Positions 47,353 to 59,362 of a stretch of 64,000 nucleotides of DNA are shown here, one piece after another. The stretch covers positions 874,389 to 938,388 of the forward strand of contig VXAY01001307.1 of assembly GCA_013399855.1 (NCBI GenBank), given 5' to 3'. Both the position numbers and the translations under genes were made by a program. The notes beneath the pieces are model-generated. The model saw nothing but the letters and a program-made list of their open reading frames with translations. It was not told the DNA's origin and searched no databases. Position 1 is the stretch's first letter. Every line of letters begins with the position of its first letter. This stretch comes from Oxyruncus cristatus. Taxonomy: Eukaryota; Chordata; Aves; Passeriformes; Cotingidae.

Positions 47353-50300
47353 TGGATCATGGACTGACAGACTCATGAACCTGCTTGCCATGTTCAGCAG
47401 CAGTGCCCAGAGGTGTTTAAAGACATATCTGAGAGTAAGGGCCATTCTGGGGTTACTAAAGTTAGGGTAGGTATTTTTATCTGTCTCCAGAAGCTTTTTC
47501 ATCTGGACTTTAAAACCAGGTTTAGGTAGCTACTCAAAATAGTAAGGTTTGCGTATTTTTATATATTTCCTGTCGTTTTAGAAGTGGGTGGCAGCACCAA
47601 GTTTGCATCACAGTTCTATCCAGGTTTTATTCCGTGGAGGAGATGCTGGAGACAATTCCAGCTTTTCCTGCTTGTGCACTTCAAGCCTCATGAGGCTGTG
47701 CAGAGGGAGATTTGTGCAGTGGACATGAACTCCCACTGCAGAGCCCCCTGTGGAAATCAGGGTGCAGGAGCACTGGAGGTGTGCTCAGACCCCCCCTGTG
47801 CTGGCACGAAGCTCGTTGTCAAAGCTCTTTGTCAACCCAGGACCACGAGAGGGGACGTGTCGGGCTTTGCCTGAGCATCTGGCACAGCAGAAACCTGCCT
47901 GGAATTCCTGCCTGACATTCCCTGATGGGCTGCCATATTCCTGGGTGCTGCCCTCCTGTGCAGGGCACCTCTGCAGCTGGCATCTCCCCTGCATTCTATA
48001 AACGTGGTAACAAAAGACTAGAAAGCTCCTTACAATTACAGACGATATACCAATGTGCCCTGGACAGCTTGTGATGTTCCAAAATAGCTCCCAGGCAAAA
48101 TGCAAATGAGAGACGAGCTGCAGTCACTTGGAAGGATGTCCAATCTGAGTGCACATTTCTCCACGTTTGATAGAAATCTTCCTAACTGGAGAAATTAGCT
48201 GTCATCTGCTGTAAATCATCAGTCACTAATTACCCCGGTTGTTCCCTGGTATCTCAGTTTTCTGTGTCACGGGAAGTGTGTGTGGCTGTGAGAGAGGTGG
48301 GAGGGGGTGACAAACCCTCACTGGCTGGAGTGTGGTGTTAAGAGAACACTGAGCCTCCACAACCCTGAAATCTGCAAATAAATCCCTAAACAGTTTATTT
48401 ATCTTAACACTTTTAATTGAATCTTAGTCTTGTGACGTAACGTTGACAGCCCCGGAGACACAGCTGCTTGTGCACGGCAACGCACCCGAAAGCCCAGGGT
48501 TGTTTTTCTGGTGGGGTGCATTCAACAGGGTGTGGCAGTGTTCTTCAAATGTATTTGGTTAAAATACACCAAGAAGTTATAAAAGTAAAGGCATCGCATC
48601 GATGCTGAAAACAAGAGCCCGATCATTATGTCTTGTCCCTAGAACTCATAAATGGCTCTTTTCCTTTGTCGGTCTTGTCTGGCCAGAAAACCGTGAGATT
48701 AGAGCTGTGAAGTCCACAACCACATCCGTACAAAGCCGGCAAAAACATCTCCAGAACGAGATTTTGTAGATACTTATTTTAATTTCCTTGCAGTTTGTGG
48801 CTCATGCCAGTTTCCTGACTCATCCTCACCCCAGCGTGGTGATACGCCAGGTTTTCCAATAAGGAAAACAAGGGAGCAGTGAGTCACTGCCTGAATTCAT
48901 ATGCGCTCGATTTGCTCTATCATTATCCATACTGGTTTTATTTATTTTAATTAGTTCATATACGAAGTGTCTGAGATATGTTTCACTGCATGAATTAGCT
49001 CGACTTGTTAGTCTTGTGTAAAGACTAGAAAGGCAGAAGATGAGGAGGGCTTTTGATGGCAGGCCCAGTTTTTTTTTCTGCCACAGCACCCACGAGGAGA
49101 CCGTGAATGGGGGGAGTCTCTGAATTTCCGGAGATCTGAATAATTGAAAGAATAACATTATTTTTTGAGGCTTTCCTCTTTGATCTGAAAATCTGGTGAG
49201 GCTGCTGCTTGGATCTGAAATGTCCCAAGAGTAGCGTTTTCCCTCGGTGAAGATTGTGTTTAATTCTGTGTTGGAGCAGAAGTGTTTGCGTGAGATAGAA
49301 AACTAGAAATGGGGTCTGAAGCGAGTCGTGAGCTAGAGGTGCTGAGTGTGGAGAGGGCTCTGGCCAGCACCGTCTGAAAGCTGTTAATGATTCCAGTCCT
49401 TTCAGGTGACTAATAGAAACCTCAGCTACTACTTCTGTTTCTGTTGGTTGTTCAGAGTTGTAGGAAGTTGTGATTTTTCCCATTCCACGCAGAGGAGCCG
49501 CTCCAAGTCTCAGTGAGTAAGTTGGGTTTAAGGTTTAAGCCTAGGTGCCAGTTCATTTTAGCCCGTCCTCTGAGCCAAATCCCGTCACTTATCTCTAATT
49601 GAAGTCTTCCCTTGGGTTGCAGGAATTGCCAGGCTGATTAGATAGGCTAAGCAGGAGGGAGAGGAGGCAGGGGTGAAATTAGGGATCTCCTTGGAGGGAA
49701 CTGCCAGGGGTGGAGAGGAGAGGGAAGGGACACTGAGCTTCTCCTCGGATTTGGCCCATGTCATTTTGCAGTCTTACTGCTGAGAGCTGTGGTTGAAATG
49801 GATCATCTTCCATGTTTTGGAATTTATGTAAGCTCTTGGGCTCTCGTTGCCCGTGCTCCCCCTTTGACAGGGACATCCATCCCAGCCGTAGTCCTGGGAA
49901 CAGACCTGCACTGTAATTAGGGAGATGAAGGATTTGATTAGGGTGTGGGTTTACCATGAGGCAGCCAGCATTTGGCAGCCGTGCTTGCATTCAAACTCCT
50001 ATTTGCTTTGTTTTGATTATTTTATTTTTTTTTTAATCCCAGCAGGACCGGGTGTCCTGTGCTGCCTTCCCCAGACACCCCGACCCTGCGGTAATGATGC
50101 CTTGTGCTAATCGACCCCACACCTGATGAACTTTTCTATCTCCTCCCAGTCTTGCAGGCAATTCTGTGCTCAGACTTTACATACCACATTACAGTGGAGT
50201 TTGAGCTGTGTTAGAGGAACCATCATTTATTACTGCCAGAGAGAGTGAGAAGTTGTTTTTTTTAATATACATCTTCTCCAGGCCTTCGCTTTATTGCATT

Positions 50301-50782
50301 CCCTATTTTTTTTTTCCTGATGCTTAATTACTTACTACGTGCCATGCAGGTAAGCCAGTAGCCTTTGGGAATGAATGAATAGCTCAGATACTTCCCCACT
50401 GACATTAAAATGATGCCAAAAACACTGAATGGAAAAAGTGGGTGTGACAGGTGGTGTGAGTCTGCAAGGATAACACTGGTTTTGATTTGGAATAGGAATG
50501 TCACCTCAAAGCAGACAGGCTTTTTGATTTCATTTTCAGAGCAGGAGTGTGCTTGGCGGAGCTCACAGCGCCTCTCCTTCCAAAAACCCTCTGCCAAGGC
50601 TGCTCAGAGTGAACAGCAAGGGCTGTGGTGTGTCAGAGCTCCAGGTGTGTGTCCCACAGTCCAACAGACCGTCTGAGAGGAGCCTCCATCCCCTCACCTT
50701 CGGCATGTGCAGGAAATGGGAGGCTCCCAACACCTGTGAAGGCTTTGAACTCTCACACTGACCTGCTCTGGGGTTTGTTAGG

Positions 50783-51035
50783 GAGCGACTGGAGCTGTGT
50801 CAGGGCAGGGTCAGGTTGGATCTCAGGAAAAGGTTCTTCCCCCAGAGGGTGGTTGGCACTGACCAGGCTCCCCAGGGCAGTGGGCACAGCCCCAAGGCTG
50901 CCAGAGCTCCAGGAGGGTTTGGACAACACTCTCAGGGACAGGGTGGGACTGTTGGGGTGTCTGTGCAGGGCCAGGATTTGGACTCGATGATCCTTGTGGG
51001 TCCCTTCCAGCTCAGGATATTCTGTGATTCTGTTC
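50783..51035 (+). mobile_element. CR1 LINE 3' end fragment
   Basis: It begins GGAGCGACTGGAGCTGTGTC and continues AGGGTCAGGTTGGATCTCAG, CCCCAGAGGGTGGTTGGCAC and GACTCGATGATCCTTGTGGG, ending ATATTCTGTGATTCTGTTCC. The tail of two ATTCTGT units is intact, and the sequence is close to the avian CR1 consensus as I remember it. It looks less diverged than the related copy at 35285. Confidence 0.95.
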
Positions 51036-54000
51036 CATGATTTTTAAGCGGCTGTTCATACTGGGAACGACCCCATGCCCCTGCTCACTCTGACCCTCCC
51101 CTTGAGCTGCTGGGACTGCTCTCTTCCCAGCCCTCTGCTTAATTACCCAGGGAAACCCCTTCCTAAACCCTCTGCTGTGGGTGTTGGCCTTTGCTTTTCA
51201 GTGCTTTCTAGGTCACAAGTTTCGTTCGTGCCAGTGAGCAGGTCTTGGGAAACCCTTGTTTTGATTCCTCTAATTGCTGGGTCTCTTTTGTTTGTTTCTT
51301 TTTAATCCTGCAGCGCTGTTTCAAAACCAAAGGCTGTTTCCCCAGTGCCTGTGGAACTGTGGAAGCACAGTGCAAGTGTGGAAACGAGTTTTGCAGAGGG
51401 AAACTCGGTGTTTGTGTCCCAGGGAAGCTCCTGGCAGTGCTTTCAAGCCAGACGTCACCACGCGTTCATCAGTGCTCCAGGAGCAGGCAGGGAACGCTTG
51501 CATGGCAATCCAGAGGACGTGGTGCTTCGTTTATATGCCTCTAGACTTGCCGGTTCTGGCAGCAGCAGGGATTTATCTTGAGCTGCAGATACCAAGCAGG
51601 GCCACCACGGTGGTTTTGTGGGGCTGGATGTTTAAACGGGGCCCAAACGGTGACGCTGGTGTTCAGCAGCAGTGGGTGGCTGAGCTGAGGGCAGCTCGTT
51701 TGAAGCTCGGGGTGTTGAAGTGCCGTCACACCTTGGGGTTGCAGTGAAGATGTAATCACGGAGACCTCAGAATAAACTTCTCTCCACCTAATCTTTTCTC
51801 ATGTCTCTGAACAGACAGGTGTGTGCACCACTCCTCTGCCTCCCTAATGCCTCGTTTGAAGGAGGCTGGATATGGCTGCAGGCATGAGGAAGAGCCTGGT
51901 GGTAGGATGCCTTTCATGGTTAGAAGGCTGGGCCTTGGCTGTCCCTGCTTAGTTACCTGCTCCTGAGAGAGCTGGTCCTGGGAGCACCAGGGGAACACAG
52001 TGTGGGAAGGAAAATGCCTTCCCAAGGAGGAGGGGAGGGTGGCAAGAGGTAGGGGAAGAAACAGAGCTGTCAGTCCAGAGTCTGCTTGGGCTGTCAGAGG
52101 GCTGAGAGTGTCAGTCTGGGTTCTCCAGCACCTCCTTCCCCAAAGAGAGGTCCAGGCCTGCAGTGGGGCAGGGTCACACAACTGCTGCCAGTGCCCAACC
52201 TGCATCCTGTGGAGAACTGTGTGCTGGCTCCCTTCAAGCCACCATCATTTTTCCCCATGAAAAAAAATACCTTTAAAAATGCACATGCTTTTCAAGTAAG
52301 TGGTTAGGTCGGCCAGGGGTGTTGCAGCACACACTTAAAGAATGTGCACTGGCTTTACCGAGGCAAGGCTGGGTGAGCTGAGAACCTGTGGCTTTGCTTC
52401 TGTAGCTCTGCACTCTGTGCACAGGCCAACTATGCATTTTACACCTACTTTGAAACCAAGTCATGATGTTTTGTTTTGGTGACTGGAAAATGGGTCTCTC
52501 CCAGGGAAGCTCTAAGGTCTTTTTGCTTTGAAATTGTGATTTCATTGTGGTTTAGCTCATGAAGGCTGTTTCTTACTCTGTATTCATGTGTACAGGCAGC
52601 AGTTAAGTAGGTGGAGAACCCATGTTGAATCCTGCAGCTTTTGATTTGTTGTAGCTCTGGTCAGGAAGACAGAACCTCATCTGTACCACCTACCCCCCTG
52701 TTCTAAGTGTGAACCACAAGCTTCCAGGAAAACTTGCCTGTCCCAAAGTATTTCCCTTAAATCAGAGATAACTTGGGCCATTAAATGTGGATTTGCATTC
52801 CAAAAGCCTCCGAATTAGGTCTTTTATATTCAGTCTTTGTGAAATGGTCATTACATCTGTCAGCCAGTACCCTGCAAACCCTCTGACCCTGGGAGGGGAT
52901 GAGGTCAGTCACGGTCCTATTCCCGTTTACTTGGCATTCCCTCCCTATCTCTAACACTCCACACCCAAAGCCCTTTTATCCTCCAAATTGTTCTGAAAAG
53001 TCCTCCTCATGCCCAGTACCCCCAAAGGTCCCATAACTGCCTTGGTGTCTTTGCCAGGTCCTTGGACAGCAGGCCTGGTAAAAGTGCCCTAGAGAGGGCT
53101 GCAGAAACCAGGCACTGCTCACTCTGGGTTTCCCAGCGAGCCCTGTCTCCGTGCCCATCTTGATCAGCGCTCCTGGCTGGGTGCTGCCCCTGTTTCATCT
53201 CGCCGAGTTCCAAGCCCTGCATCAGCATTAAGAGAGTCTGGCTCAGCTGGTGAGACACTCTGGGAGGTTGGCACCGCGTTTGTTCAGTCCTGAAAATACA
53301 GAACGTGCTTAAGAAATGATAGGTGCTGTCACACCCTGTGCCGTGCAATCGCACAGACATCCCACACGGCCAGCAGCCCTCTGGAGGGGCTGTCTGGGGG
53401 AAGGAAGGCTGGTGCCTGCTGGCTGCTCTTGGCTATTCTGAGGTCCTGCTGGGACACAGGGATGAGCTTTAATCCAGGAAAGGCCTTGCCAGCCACATGT
53501 GGAGGCTTCGCTTCCTCGGGTTGCATCAGGTGCTGGGAGGCACCTGGAGCACATCTCTGCAGACAAAACCTTGTCTGGGGCCCGGCTCCAGCCCTCTGCC
53601 TTCCTTCCCATCACAGACGAGCAGAAGGGAAAGTCAAAAGCTCTATCATTTTCCTGTATTCTCCCCTGGTCTATCATTGCTTAATTGCATCCCTAAATCT
53701 TATTAAAGTCTGGGCTGAGTCACTGCCACGGTGAGGTGGAAACAGAGCTGAGTAAATTTAAGGAAGGAGGAGGAGTGTCTTCCCACAGGAGTGTGCTGAG
53801 CAGGAAAACTCCCACAGCAGAGGAACTACTATCACTTCATGGATGTGTTGCATCATCTGCCTGTTGCTGCCTCTAATTTACTGCTCTAAACCCAAATGAA
53901 AACACCTGTAGTCCAAAGGGAATATGAAATAGCCTTGGAGTAGTAAATCCATGTCAATTAGACATGCAGATCTCTCTTAATCTTCTGAGACCTTCTTCCA

Positions 54001-54524
54001 AGCTCACTCAGGACTTCTAATTGTGGTTCTTCATTGTCCTGGTGCTCTGACTCTCCACAGAACCCACTTTCCACCACCAGAATGAGGTTGTAGGATTAAC
54101 CCAAGGTGGCTGCTCGTCGGAGTCCTAAATGTGTTTTATTTGTGGTTACAGGAGTTGAAGCTTGTAAGACACATTGTGGTCTGTGGTGTGAAGAATCACT
54201 GTAGGACTGTGGAGCTGTTGTCACTGGACAGATAATTTGTCACGAACTGGAACCCCTCCTCTGCTTTGCTGTGTAGGCATCATTACATTCTCCTGTACTT
54301 TCTGTTCTGGTTCCTGATGCAAGTCCGTAAAAATCTTCTTTCTGAGCCGATGTTTTCCATCACACCCCAGGCTCCTGTTCCTCATAGTTTTCATGGTTTG
54401 ATGTGCCTCCTTGGCATCCTGGCATGGCTGGGAATATGTGCTGTGGGCAGCATGGGCACCTTTCAGGGTGCTGGAGGGAGCTTTGGACTTGTGTGTGTGT
54501 GTGTATTCCGCCATGGAACATATT

Positions 54525-54553
54525 CCATCTAGTCCAACGCCCCTGCTGCAGGG
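54525..54553 (-). mobile_element. Possible tiny CR1 remnant
   Basis: CCATCTAGTCCAACGCCCCT followed by GCTGCAGGG resembles the conserved CATCTAGTCCAA-CCCCCTGC segment of CR1 read in antisense. At under 30 bases it could be coincidence. Confidence 0.35.
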
Positions 54554-55083
54554 AGTGAAAAGGCCGTTTTGTTTCTCTGCAAAACTGAGTGATGATAGGA
54601 GAGCATGAGAAAACACTGTATTCCGTGTTTCCTCCTTCCTCCATGTTGCTCTTGATGGGTTTATTGTCCATGAAATTGGGATTATGGTGCCCGCAAGTCG
54701 TTTTGACTTGCTGAGCTTCACCTGGCGTGGGCAGCCTGGGACCAAGCAGGAAAGGAGCACAAAGTCCAGGTGTTCAGAGCTGGTTAAGTCTAGTAAGGTT
54801 TGTAGCTTGGGTGGCAAAAGAAACATTTTTTTTTTTTGGTGGAAGGGTGGGACACCAAGGGGAGGAGGTAAGTCAGCTAAGTCATGGAGGGTTTTGCTAG
54901 ACAAATGCAAATTCGTTTTTGTTCATCGGATATAACCTGGATAACGATATCCCAGTTATTAATGGAGCAAATGAGGGCAGCACGGCGAAGAAGTGCCAGG
55001 GCACTTTGTACAGGGAGTTAGAGCTGCCGTGCAAGAGAAAGCAAAGAAATTCCTGTTGGAATTACAGTAGACAGCAATGCTCC

Positions 55084-55317
55084 AAAGAAGGAAAGGAAAG
55101 GAAAGGAAAGGAAAGGAAAGGAAAGGAAAGGAAAGGAAAGGAAANAGAAAAGAAAAGAAAAGAAAAGAAAAGAAAAGAAAAGAAAAGAAAAGAAAAGAAA
55201 AGAAAAGAAAAGAAAAGAAAAGAAAAGAAAAGAAAAGAAAAGAAAAGGGAGAAGAGGAAGAGAAAAGGAAGAGACGAGAAAGAGAGGAGAAAGAGAAGAG
55301 GAAGAGAAGAGGAAGGC
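55084..55317 (+). repeat. Compound AAAGG/AAAAG pentanucleotide array in a homopurine tract
   Basis: About eleven GAAAG units (from about 55090 to 55144) abut a single N at 55145, then about twenty AGAAA units run to about 55247. A less regular AG-rich segment continues to about 55317. The + strand is purine throughout except for one C at 55275 and the N. This is a long polypurine-polypyrimidine tract. The ambiguous base exactly at the motif switch suggests that the array is not fully resolved. The lysine/arginine/glutamate frames here are artefacts. Confidence 0.97.
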
Positions 55318-55374
55318 CAGGGGAACACTGTGTCAGGCTGGAAGCAACCAGGCTCTTAATGCTTCAGGAAATTA

Positions 55375-55750
55375 GAGAATCACAGAGTAATTGAGGTTGG
55401 GAGTGACCTCTGGAGCTCATCTAGTCCAAGGCCCCTGCTCAAAGCAGGGCCAACTAGAGCAGGTTGCTCAGGACTGTGTCCTGTTGGGTTTTGAATATCT
55501 CCAGGGCTGGGAGCCCACAGCCTCTTTGGACATCATTGTTTGACCTCCCTCACAGTAAAACAGTTTCTTTCTTATGTTTAAGTGGAATTTGCTGGGTTTC
55601 AGTGGGTGCCCTTTGCCCTCCTCCCTGGGCAGCAGCGTGAGGAGCCTGGCCCGGCCCTACCCCGCTGCTATCAGCAACATTACCTTGATAAGATTGACAC
55701 CCTTCCCCACCCTCAGCTTTGTCTGCTCCGGGCTAAACAGTCTGATGGGA
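55375..55750 (-). mobile_element. CR1 LINE 3' end fragment
   Basis: On the + strand it begins GAGAATCACAGAGTAATTGA, then GGTTGGGAGTGACCTCTGGA, CATCTAGTCCAAGGCCCCTG, GGCCAACTAGAGCAGGTTGC and AGTGGAATTTGCTGGGTTTC. It is an antisense CR1 copy of an older subfamily. Its 3' end lies about 57 bases from the homopurine array. Confidence 0.93.
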
Positions 55751-57123
55751 GAGCAGGGAACTGGGGAATGTTGCAGGAGGGTGCACTGATGTTTCTGGGC
55801 AGATCCTGATGGTCTGAAGCCCACCTGAGTGCTGTCCTGAGTAAATGGTGAGGTACCAGTAGCACAGAATAGCTCAAACGAGCTTTCTTACTTTTTTTTT
55901 CCCCTTCTCTCCATTTTTTTTTTTTCTTTCTCTAATTTATGACTGTTTTCTTGGCATTCTCCCACATGTCTTCTGGGAATAGTTATCTCTGGATGTTTTA
56001 TCTCTGGGTGTTCGTCATTAAGTGTGATCCTGGCAGTCCCGAAAGACAAGACATTTGTGATGAGTGAGTTCAGGTTGGTGCTCAGTTGATTCCTGTGACC
56101 TGCAGTGATGAGCAGAATCACTTCGGATAAAGCCCTGGATCAGAATTTGAGCTGGAGGTGAACTTTTGTAGATGTTCAGTGTAGTTAGGGAATGGTGTTT
56201 CTTGGTCTGTTTTTATTTGCATATCCTCAGGTCTGGGGAAGAACAGGAGCCTAAATAAGGAGGTCCCAGATATTCAGTGAGCAACAGTCCCTGTTCCAGA
56301 CCCAGGAAGTCAGATGCAGGTTATTTACACCACAGACAAACATCCAGGCCTGCATCTGAGACAGCTGGGCCATGAACAGCTTGGCAAATGTGGCCCCCAA
56401 GATGAGCTACCAAAGCTCTCCTGTGGGTTTTCCTTTTGTGGTTGGTTACAAAAGCAGGGCTGTTCCTGTATACCTGATGTTACACGTGTTAATATGTTTG
56501 AAACGAAAACATCAGATCTTTCTGAATGTTTGACTACTGCAAAACCTCTTGGTTTTGCTCGTGCCAGTTAATATATTTGGGGTTTCAGGGAAGAGAGAAC
56601 CCTGAGTTTGGTTCTCTGTGTAGCTGCTTTAAACATTTGATCACTCTTATTAAGCTCTTTTAAATTTATTTGCTACCTTTGTTTGGAAAGTAAGAGCTCC
56701 CCAGAACTAGTTAAATATGAAAACTTCCATCATTGCTCCTATCAGTGTGTCATATCTCCTTCCAACAGGGATGTGTTAAAACTTGCCTCGAATTCAATCT
56801 GTCTGTCTTGTCAAACCATTTGAAGGTGCAGAATCAGTTTCCCTGTATTTCTGTAAAATAACAGAAGTAATGGGTCTGGATTGTGCAGAAAACACACAAA
56901 AAGAAAACCCTGCTCTTAGTTAAGTGGAAAGGAAAGACCAGTTTCTCGTTCATGAGGATTTAATTCCCAAACTCATTGTATGATCTTGTGTCTGCCTGCC
57001 TCTGTTTTTCTTGTAATAGCCCAAAATTACTGAGTGTGCACGTATGAAAAGAAGCCAGTGTGCAAACTTTAGAAGTCATGTGCCTGAAATACTGGTATTT
57101 AAAGCTCTCTGTTTTCCTTCTAG

Positions 57124-57189
57124 GTGTGTTATTGGACATCCAGCAGCACTTTGGAGTCAAAGACAGTGGGGCTGGCTTGTTACAGACAG
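57124..57189 (+). CDS. SPNS2: SPNS2 coding exon 2
   Basis: A 66-base exon preceded by a pyrimidine tract and TTCTAG, and followed by a GTAAGAG donor. The final base of exon 1 (G) plus GT completes the glycine of TVAG. The exon then encodes VLLDIQQHFGVKDSGAG and LLQT, and its last G begins the next codon. This continues transmembrane segment 1 and its following loop in the SPNS family. Human SPNS2 differs by only a couple of residues here as I remember it (for example DRG in place of DSG). Both boundaries are phase 1, so the exon is symmetric. Confidence 0.94.
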
Positions 57190-57301
57190 GTAAGAGTGAG
57201 TGTTCTCTCCCTGGTCTTTGGAACCTTCCTCTTCTCCAAAGGGTGCTTATGGATTTCTTATCTGTGGCCCGTGGGCACACTGGTTGTGGAATTTACTCTT
57301 C

Positions 57302-57345
57302 CTAGCAAGGTGAATAAATACACTCTTTCTAGGAAGGTGAATGAA
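57302..57345. repeat. Short imperfect tandem duplication (period 27)
   Basis: CTAGCAAGGTGAATAAAT (57302) recurs as CTAGGAAGGTGAATGAAC (57329) just downstream of exon 2, with a few substitutions. Confidence 0.7.
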
Positions 57346-59275
57346 CAGGAGGGGTTTTTTTTGGCTTTGATTTGCTGCTGGGCAGGAGGTCAGGGCTCAG
57401 AATGACTTGAGTGTAGAATGGGCCAAAAGCAAACAAACCTAATGATATCATTTGACAACTGAATTCAACCAGGAGATGGCTACTTCCCCTAGAAATGATG
57501 AACCAACAGCGGGATCCTGTTGTTCTCACTGCTTTAGGTGGGTAACAAGTGTGATATATGATGCCCTTCACGTGCTCTACAGAGAATGTGGTGAATGGAC
57601 AGTGGCCTGAAAATGTAAAACTCATCAGGACAAGTGCCTGAGGCTGAAAGCTGCAGGCAGGGCTAACAGTCACTGCATCCCTTGGGAACTCAGGGATTAA
57701 CAACTGCCCTTGGGTGCTGTTACCTTCAGACGTGTCTCTGGTTGTGGTTGAGGAAGGATTGTTGCAGTTGTGGTGTCCAGGGATTTTAATGTCACAGACC
57801 CCTGCAGACAGAACTGCACAGCCCCAGGACAAACTCAGCTTCTCTGGCCTCTAGTCCTGAGGTGGCTCAAAGGAGTGTCTGTGTCCGTGTGCTGGATGTG
57901 ATGACACTGAGTGCTGTCTCTTGGCAGCACATTTGATCCTTATGGGGAGCTGAAAGGAGTAGCCAGAAAGGAAATGCAGTATTTTAAGGAAACAGTCTGG
58001 TTTGGAAACCTCCTGCAGAACTATTAGCTGGAGTCACAGATTTGTGGCGCTGTGGTTGTCTTGTCACTGTTGTCTGTCTGAGGGAGCCCCTCTGCAACAA
58101 TCACATCTCTGAGAAAAAGGAGAATTCAATTAGGTTTCAAATAGTGTGCCAGAGAAACACGTTTTCCCATGCTATCCCAGTGGATACCAAACTCCTGTCA
58201 GGAGCTTGCCTGTGGAACTGTGGCAAACACTGGGCTGCATGAAATCATTCATTCTTTAAGATCACACTGGAGGTGAGAATGTTCTGGAGCCCCATCAATT
58301 GGTCTTTGATTTCTAACTACGTGAAGCTCTGCAGTACCTCCTCCATGGCACAGCGGGGTCCTCATCTGTGGCTGCAGCTTCTTGGTAATGTTTTAACACA
58401 AACAACTAATACCAGTTCGTATTAAACCTTTCCAAGTGCTGCCCCTGTGGGCCAGCTGAGCTCAGCTGAGCTGGTGTGTGCAGCACGTGGCCAGGCCAGG
58501 CTGAGCTTTACAAGTGTCACTGATTATAAGGAGCATCAATCAGTTATGCCCAAAGTGGCACTGCTTGTCTGTCAAGCTCCTTTCTACAGCAATTATTTGT
58601 GTTTATTTATTGTGCTCAGAGGAACAGGTCCTCAGTGTAGCGTTAGACACGAAGTGCCTGCAAGAAAATATTCTGGTGGTGAAAGGACACTTGCCAAAGC
58701 ATGTGTTTAATCTTCATTCCCTTCAGTGGATGAAATGCTTCTGCAGATGATTTATGGACAGCAAGTAAAAGCTAAGCTTCAACAGGGCATTCATTTGTTA
58801 ATTGTGAGAAATGTTATTTATTTCTCTAGCAAACACACAGGGCAGCTGAAAACAGCATCACTGAGATATTGCAGGATTGCTCTTGAGTGTGTCAGGAGTT
58901 TTCTGACTGATGATTGTTCCTTTAAGAAAAGCAGTATTTTCTCTTGGTGGGTGTTTTTTTTCCAATTCTGATCTGAAAACTGAGGGCTTGACTTTGCTCC
59001 TGCAATATAGATAATAATGCCCTAATCACGGTGCCATCAGAGGCAAAGAGCGCTCACAAAATAAAGCACCGTTTCACATAAGTAAGGGTAGGGGCACACA
59101 GCTGAAAATGTATTAAATGTATTACTTCAGCTTAGCAAATTCCTGTGTTGGCAGCTGGCCCACGGCCCAGGTACCCTTAACCCCGGAGAAATAAAAGATG
59201 CTGCCCTACACCAGCACAAACACTGCTCTCAATCTTTGCTCCGTTCTCCAAGTCTGACCTCCCTCCAAGTGCAAA

Positions 59276-59362
59276 TCAGGGAAAATGGGTGCAGAGGGTA
59301 AAAGCACTTGCCCAGGAGCGGAGCTGGGGCCAGGACTGGTGTCTCCCACACCTCTGCCTTAA
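59276..59362 (+). mobile_element. MIR-like ancient SINE remnant
   Basis: TCAGGGAAAATGGGTGCAGA is followed by GGTAAAAGCACTTGCCCAGG, AGCGGAGCTGGGGCCAGGAC and TGGTGTCTCCCACACCTCTG. This matches the MIR core order, including ACTTGCCC, the GGAGCTGGG-CCAGGA segment and the trailing TCTCC. Confidence 0.55.

Larger units (their letters stand above)
21008..57123 (+). other. SPNS2: SPNS2 intron 1 (about 36.1 kb)
   Basis: The intron starts with the consensus donor GTGAGC and ends with a pyrimidine-rich tract and TTCTAG before exon 2. I found no additional SPNS2 exon or nested gene inside it. It contains CR1 fragments at about 35285, 38181, 39012, 44423, 46985, 50783 and 55375, MIR-like remnants near 23121, 24893 and 45633, and several simple or tandem repeats listed separately. 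GC-richer stretches occur near 32390-32900 and 41750-42260, with open frames but no recognisable protein. The remaining intervals between listed items look like ordinary unique or unrecognised ancient intronic sequence. Confidence 0.85.

Noticed and set aside
54919..55359. Lysine/arginine/glutamate-rich frames
   Set aside because: They are translations of the AAAGG/AAAAG microsatellite.
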